Of a DNA stretch of 64,000 bases, positions 58,865-64,000 are shown piece after piece; positions within the stretch are counted from its first letter, which is position 1, and each line of letters opens with the position of its first letter. The stretch is taken from positions 806,001 to 870,000 of the forward strand of contig CAKJVC010000006.1 of the NCBI GenBank assembly GCA_918026815.1. Reading direction: 5' to 3'. A model generated the notes under the pieces. The model searched no databases, was not told the DNA's origin, and saw nothing but the letters and a program-made list of their open reading frames with translations. Source of the DNA: Chalara sp. BL73. Lineage: Eukaryota; Ascomycota; Leotiomycetes; Helotiales. The translations under genes were made by a program, and so were the position numbers.

Positions 58865-59932
58865 CGGCCACTCGGTACAGTGCTAACTGCCGGGTTGCCT
58901 CCCGCAACTAATAGCTCATCATACGGAAGCGACAGGCCGACAGGATGATAAAGCCTTGGGATGAGAGCCGCAGGATTTCATCGAGATACGGGTGACCTTC
59001 CACATAGGAACAATGCACTCGGAATGTGCGGTGCTGCTTCCGACATATACGCGTGCACCTCGATTCCATTCCTACATAAAAGGGATTCTGAGGTGGATGG
59101 AGACACGTATTGAGAATATTGCCATTGCAATAACGCTGCTCTATATCTCGTCCCATGGCACATCGCTAGCCCAACGAAAGATATCTCCGCTTGGTGGGAA
59201 GTCCTGAAGCTAACGTGTTCGTCGAACTTTCCCAAGAATCTCGGCCAGTCAATCGTCAACGCTCTGCAGAACCCCCGCATAAAAGGATCGCCATATCAGC
59301 GGTTCTATTACACTTTGATCGAGCTGCAGAATTTCCTGCATGTAGGAGTACAAGTTACAGTGTGAGCAGTCTTGATTAAGAGAGTTTCTCCGTCTCCACA
59401 CCTGTTCCGCCAATCAGTGACGTGGCTATTTATACCACAACCACCACGCAATAAAGACAAGCTACATCTGGTGAATCAAGGAATGTTCTTTTCTCGCAGA
59501 GCAATAAGCCTCAGATGGAAGTCATGATGCATAGTACCGCTGGTATGGTGCACTGGCAGACATGCGACAAAAATATTTCTGGCGTTCTATTGGTTGTTTG
59601 GTAATATATCAAAAGGCCCGTGTCAACAAGATGTGCCGCGATAACAGAAAAAGAACCGGGCCAACTTCAACAACTATAACGACAAATTGAGGTGCTACCC
59701 CTTGAGAGATACAAGCACTTGCTAGAACTATGTCATAACTTCTACCTATGGCAATGGAAGAGGCTCGTGAATACCATTTTTTGATCTATATACTAGCTTT
59801 CCTCAACCATATGCGTCCTCAACGCTTTGATCCCCCAAAGCTCAGCCACGAAGTCCTCGTGCCAATGCAATAATCTCATGACCGCCCAATAACGCCAGTC
59901 CTATGCCCACTAGTTTTTCTTGCTGCAAAATA
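58865..59932. other. intergenic; no gene recognised
   Basis: Overlapping short frames on both strands at 58.9-59.4 kb lack family character. The right end is the 3' flank of the Bzz1-like gene. Confidence 0.45.
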
Positions 59933-62291
59933 TCAAGCAGCCTGCACATAGCTGGCCGGAACGCTCTTCACACTTCCCCCCCTTTCTACTTCAACCCAGC
60001 CATCACCTGGATCTTCCTTGATAAGCACGAATCTATCCCCTTCAATCATACTCCATTCGGTTTCACTTTGTGCTTCATATGGATATAGTGCCTCAACATA
60101 CTTCAGCTTCTTGGCACCTCGCCTGGGTGCCACCGCTGGGCCTTGTTTTTTGGATTGGACTGATGATCCAGAGTTAGAATAGATAGATGAGGGACGTGCT
60201 GCAGGCATTGGAAGTAGCTCCATATAAGCTGTTGGAACGAGACCGAAATTGCCTCCCAACTTCACTTTAGTCCATCCGCCATCTAAAATAAGGTTAGCAC
60301 TGGGTTCCGAAGCGCTAGAAGGAACAATTACCATCTGGTTCAAGGACAACAACCTCTTTGCCTTCAGCAACAGAAATCTCTCCATCACCGTTAGAATCGT
60401 AAGCATAAAGCATCTTCGCTTTCTGCTCATTTGACGATGAACCGTTCATACCCGCATTACTTCCAGGTAATTCACTGATGTAAGCAGCAGGAGGTGGTGC
60501 AACGACCCTGTTTTTCCGTAATGTCCCAACTCCACTAGCTTGTGGTTTCAACGAAGTAGGTCGATCAGACGGTGCCTCATCTGTTGGCGACTTCAGATCA
60601 CTGCCCGCAATAGACCTGTTTGCGCTCGCTGCATAACCTGAGCTCAACGAGTTCATTGTATCCGTACGATCCATAGCCGGAAGTTCAGCAGCACTTCCAC
60701 CGGTACCGACTTGCGTCTTCGGCCCGTTGGCTGCTTCTTGTCGTTCAGCTTTCAACTTCTTTTTCTCCTCTTTAGTCTGTTCTCCCGGGCACATTGCTGG
60801 TACCTTCATCTCACACTTGCTATGGCAGGTGTACCCACAATCCCTGCAATCAAACCCCTTCGCTGAAAGCCCCCAAATTCTTTCACCGCAGAGATCACAG
60901 TTGGTTGGTATCTTGAATGTCTGTGACTTGAAGTTATGGCTTTTTGCGCCTATGGTAACATCGCCCACAGCTTCCGTTATTGTCGTTACCTCAACTTCTG
61001 CCGTTAATCTTTTGTGGTCTATCTGATGTAGCTCCTCCTGCATAGCAAAAATGACGCCGACTATTTCTACTTCACTACGTTTATCTTTGCCTTCCCGGAT
61101 TGCTTGCTTTACCTTCTTGACATTATCAATTTCCCTCCTCTTCTTATCAACCTCTCTCCGGAGATCGCTAAGTTGGCCTTTCGACTTACTCAATACATTG
61201 CGTAAGAAGACCTTAGCAGACTCGTCAACAATCATAAGATCATCATCATGCCACACCGGACTGGCCTCAAATGCTTTGTTTGCAGGTTCTTGCCAGGGTC
61301 CTGCGTTATGCCTGACAAACATCATAGAGTCTAATGCCGGCACATTCCGTGGGATTTCTTGAGAAAGGTGGCTGAGAAAGTCAGTGCTTCGAGTGAGCAT
61401 TCCTGTCTCTAGTTGTGCAGCCAATGACCATATCCCATTCAGCTTTGCCGTTCGAGATTCAGAAAGATCTTGCAGGCTATCTATCAATTCTGGAATATAT
61501 TCATGATAGTACTTTTCCTTCTGCTTGTTGGTAACATTAATAGCAATCAAGTAGCTATTCTTGACATTATTCATCTCAGCTTGCTGCTGTGCATAAGCGT
61601 TTTGGGCCTTCGCCTTGGAGTAGTCGAACGCAGACTCGCTCTTCTTTCGCTTGTTTTCGACCTCTTGACATGCAACATCATATTTGCCTTTCATCTTCCG
61701 CAAATCCGCATATGTAGACTCTCGTTCCTTTTCCAGTTTGTCTGCATAATCGGTATGCCGTTTTCGGATCTCTTCATATTTCGTGGCAAGGGTCTTTAGT
61801 GGAACTGCAAGGTGTGATTCCAATTCTCCTCCGAATCTGTCGTGTTCCGCAGCTCTAGACTCTAACGTGGTAAGCTGTGTTGTCCACGTTGTGAGGGATG
61901 CGCTGAGATTCTGTTAGCAACGCGGTAAAGTTAAATCCACACCGTAGACTTATCCATTATGACTAGCCATACCTTTCCAGAGAGCCCGGGGTCATAAGAG
62001 GAGTATCACCGACGCTTAAATTGCTGGACTTCTTTGCCTTTTTCTCATAGTATTTCTTTGCTAAGGCTGCCAGCTTTGCACTGTATTCTTTCTCGATGAT
62101 GCTTCTCTCGTGATAGAATTGTTGGATATCTTCTAGCCATACTATACCATTCGAAACCCAGGAGTTGACTGTCTTGAATCCATCCTATATATCTTGTCAG
62201 AGGCCATGCCTCAAGGAGGAATATGCTTGCGCATGCGCCGGCTTACCTTCAGCTCAAGGCCAAAGTTTGGAGCAATATCCACCTCAGCCAT
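59933..62291 (-). CDS. BZZ1: F-BAR, C1 and double-SH3 protein (Bzz1/syndapin-like)
   Basis: Membrane-curving adaptor that links WASP/Arp2-3 actin assembly to endocytic sites at the cell cortex. Minus-strand exons 62291-62247, 62184-61973, 61902-60332 and 60282-59933 give 725 codons exactly in frame. The first exon is 15 codons (MAEVDIAPNFGLELK). The F-BAR domain covers about residues 10-300 (NGIVWLEDIQQFYHERS, IEKEYSAKL, SLTTWTTQL), with heavy coiled coil. The C1 zinc finger lies at about 408-458 (HNFK, CDLCGERIWGL, CRDCGYTCHSKC). A Ser/Pro-rich linker follows, then SH3-1 at about 582-640 (AKMLYAYDSNGDGEIS, GGWTKVK) and SH3-2 at about 670-725 (VEALYPYEAQSETEWSM, DGWVEVE, VPASYV). Domain order and length match fungal Bzz1. 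It is head-to-head with DBP5. Confidence 0.95.
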
Positions 62292-62878
62292 TCTTACGTT
62301 CACGCAATCCGTACATCAATATTGATATCACCTCCCGTACTCAAATGTCCGCAGATGCATGCTCTCAATTTCGGAAACGGAAACGTTCTAGAAAGAATCG
62401 TCTTCAAGGCGCAGCAGAGAAGGAACCCCACCATTCACTGAAGTTCAGCAAGCGGGACGTGGAACCGATTCTTCCGCTCCGCTCTTGCCAAGCCAGAGAT
62501 GTTAAGCCTTGAAATTAAGGTCTCTACCCCGCCAAACCTTCAAGGGCTCCCCTCCTTGAAATTTGAAGCTTTCCCCAATCAAGCTTATTCTTGAACACAA
62601 TATTCTTTGAAGCTTCGGCTGTGCCTTTTCAAACCTAAATCAACCTACCTTTTACATCCTTCAGAACCCTTTCACATGTGCTCACCTTAGCCACCTGCAA
62701 CAATTCATTGCAAACTACGTCGATCTAGCGCGTGTTGATTAGGCACCTCCCATCTCATCTCGATTTATCTTGAGTCCTCTCCAACACCGGAATCTTCAAT
62801 ACGATCTTGGATCTATACGATTGGACGCTTTTACACCTTGCTTTGGAACCGAACTTCTGAAAATCTACGTCTGCCGAC
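62292..62878. promoter_or_regulatory. shared bidirectional promoter of BZZ1 and DBP5
   Basis: 587 bases between divergent start codons of two housekeeping genes. It contains C/T-rich stretches near the DBP5 start (about 62690-62860). No single motif can be named. Confidence 0.5.
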
Positions 62879-64000
62879 ATGTCTGCATCCAAATCTCTGG
62901 AAGAACGCATGTCGCAGCCACTAAACACTACAGCGAAGGTCGATAGCTCTTGGGCTGATGAAGTAGCTTCTCCAACTGGCGCAGCCCCTCCTGCAGCCCC
63001 TCTCCATGGGGATGCCGCAGCGATTTCTCAGGTTGATGGTGCTACCGAAGCACAAGAGGGCTCCGCATTACAGGATTCGGAGTTTGATGTTGAATTGAAG
63101 CTCGCGGACATGCAGATGGATCAGAACAACCCTCTCTTCTCTACTCAGAAGTTTGACGAACTCGGCATGTATGTAGTATCTATTCGTACCGTCCAAGAAT
63201 TTCTAACTGAGTATAGCAACGAGTATATCCTAAAGGGGTTGGTCTCTCTAGGTTACCAGAAACCCTCCAAGATTCAACAAAAGGCGCTCCCGCTTCTGCT
63301 TGCCGAACCTCCTCGAAACATGATTGCGCAATCCCAATCTGGTACAGGGAAGACTGCTGCGTTTGTCATCACGATACTTTCCAAGCTCGACTACACAAAG
63401 CCCCACTCGCCACAAGCTTTAATCCTCGCTCCCAGCCGAGAGCTAGCTCGTCAGATTGAAGGCGTCTTTAAAGCTATTGGACAATTTATTGAGGGTTTGA
63501 CTATTCAAGCTGCCGTCCCAGGTGCTGTATGTATATCTATTTGCTGATAACTTGCTCTGACACTCAATGACTAACTCTCATATCATAGGTTGAGAGGGGG
63601 GCAAAGGTTCAAGCAATGGTTGTTGTCGGTACTCCAGGTACTGCGATGGATCTCATTAAGCGAAGACAATTGGACCCTAGTGCGGTATACCGGATGTGCC
63701 TAGACGAAGCCGACAATATGCTAGATCAGCAGGGTCTTGGTGAACAGTGCATGCGTACAAAACAGTGCGTCTCCTCTATATTCTCCTACTTTCGTCTACT
63801 AATAAATTATAGGATGCTCCCACGTTTGCAACAGATCCTCCTTTTCTCTGCGACCTTTCCCGATGGAGTCGTCCGCTATGCCCAACAATTCTCGCCAAAT
63901 GCCAACGAAATACGTCTAGCACGCAACAATCTTACCGTCTCTGGCATCAAGCAGATGTTCATGGATTGCTCAAATGGTGAGGATGGAAAGTTCCAGGCCC
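62879..64000 (+). CDS. DBP5: DEAD-box ATP-dependent RNA helicase Dbp5 (partial, cut by window end)
   Basis: Helicase that strips export factors from mRNA at the cytoplasmic face of the nuclear pore. Exons 62879-63168, 63217-63526, 63589-63764 and 63813 to the window end; introns have GTATGT, GTATGT and GTGCGT donors and all phases fit. After an acidic N-terminus ([31 protein letters not shown]) come the Q-motif region ([25 protein letters not shown]), Walker [12 protein letters not shown], Ia APSRELARQ, the VVGTPGT region, DEAD in [15 protein letters not shown] and motif III FSATFP. The Dbp5-specific [10 protein letters not shown] and [12 protein letters not shown] stretches set it apart from other DEAD-box helicases. 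The second RecA domain is just beginning ([23 protein letters not shown]). Intact as far as seen. Confidence 0.95.

Noticed and set aside
58908..59280. Overlapping frames on both strands suggesting a gene
   Set aside because: Neither strand yields a recognisable motif, and no splice pattern joins them to anything.
1..64000. CRISPR arrays, bacterial operons, rRNA genes
   Set aside because: No regularly spaced repeats, no polycistronic layout and no rRNA-like sequence; introns and fungal domains throughout.

Overview
The window reads as nuclear DNA of a filamentous ascomycete (Pezizomycotina). The genes carry short introns of about 44 to 90 bases with GTAAGT/GTATGT-type donors. The gene set is typically fungal: GH72 glucanosyltransferase, Zn2Cys6 regulator, HET-domain protein, F-BAR/SH3 protein and Dbp5. 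The repeats show the C-to-T/G-to-A decay expected of repeat-induced point mutation (RIP). The species cannot be named from the sequence alone.

Left gene block (1-10.45 kb): a decayed MFS drug:H+ antiporter is followed by an SDR oxidoreductase (-), a secreted berberine-bridge-type FAD oxidoreductase (+), a small SRPBCC protein (-) and a second SDR (+). Together they look like an accessory, secondary-metabolism-like gene group with no synthase in view. A 1.9-kb Fot1/pogo-like transposon splits the group. It has 44-46 bp terminal inverted repeats and a TA target duplication, and it carries a 174-bp solo LTR with its own 5-bp duplication.

Repeat block (10.8-38.65 kb): a 28-kb AT-rich stretch bounded by a pair of about 165-bp inverted repeats. 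It is a nested stack. Two near-complete Ty3/Gypsy chromoviruses lie on the minus strand, at 16919-23571 (TSD AATAA) and 28747-35260 (TSD TGCAG). The second one sits inside the reverse transcriptase/RNase H region of a third, plus-strand Gypsy element whose 3' LTR (37401-37574) belongs to the same family as the solo LTR at 5.04 kb. Both minus-strand elements carry an opposite-strand ORF between the end of pol and the 3' LTR. It encodes a Cys-rich motif followed by a charged coiled coil and is the most unusual feature of the window. LTR pairs show a polar RIP pattern: outer halves spared, inner halves mutated.

Right block (38.65-64 kb): a GPI-anchored GH72 beta-1,3-glucanosyltransferase (-), a nearly 5-kb gene-free stretch, a Zn2Cys6 regulator (-), then about 7 kb without recognisable genes that holds two MITE-like foldback elements and another solo LTR. 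Next come a HET-domain gene with an NLR-type helical N-terminal region and one in-frame TGA, a small broken membrane-protein ORF, and the housekeeping head-to-head pair Bzz1-like (-) and Dbp5 (+, cut by the window end).
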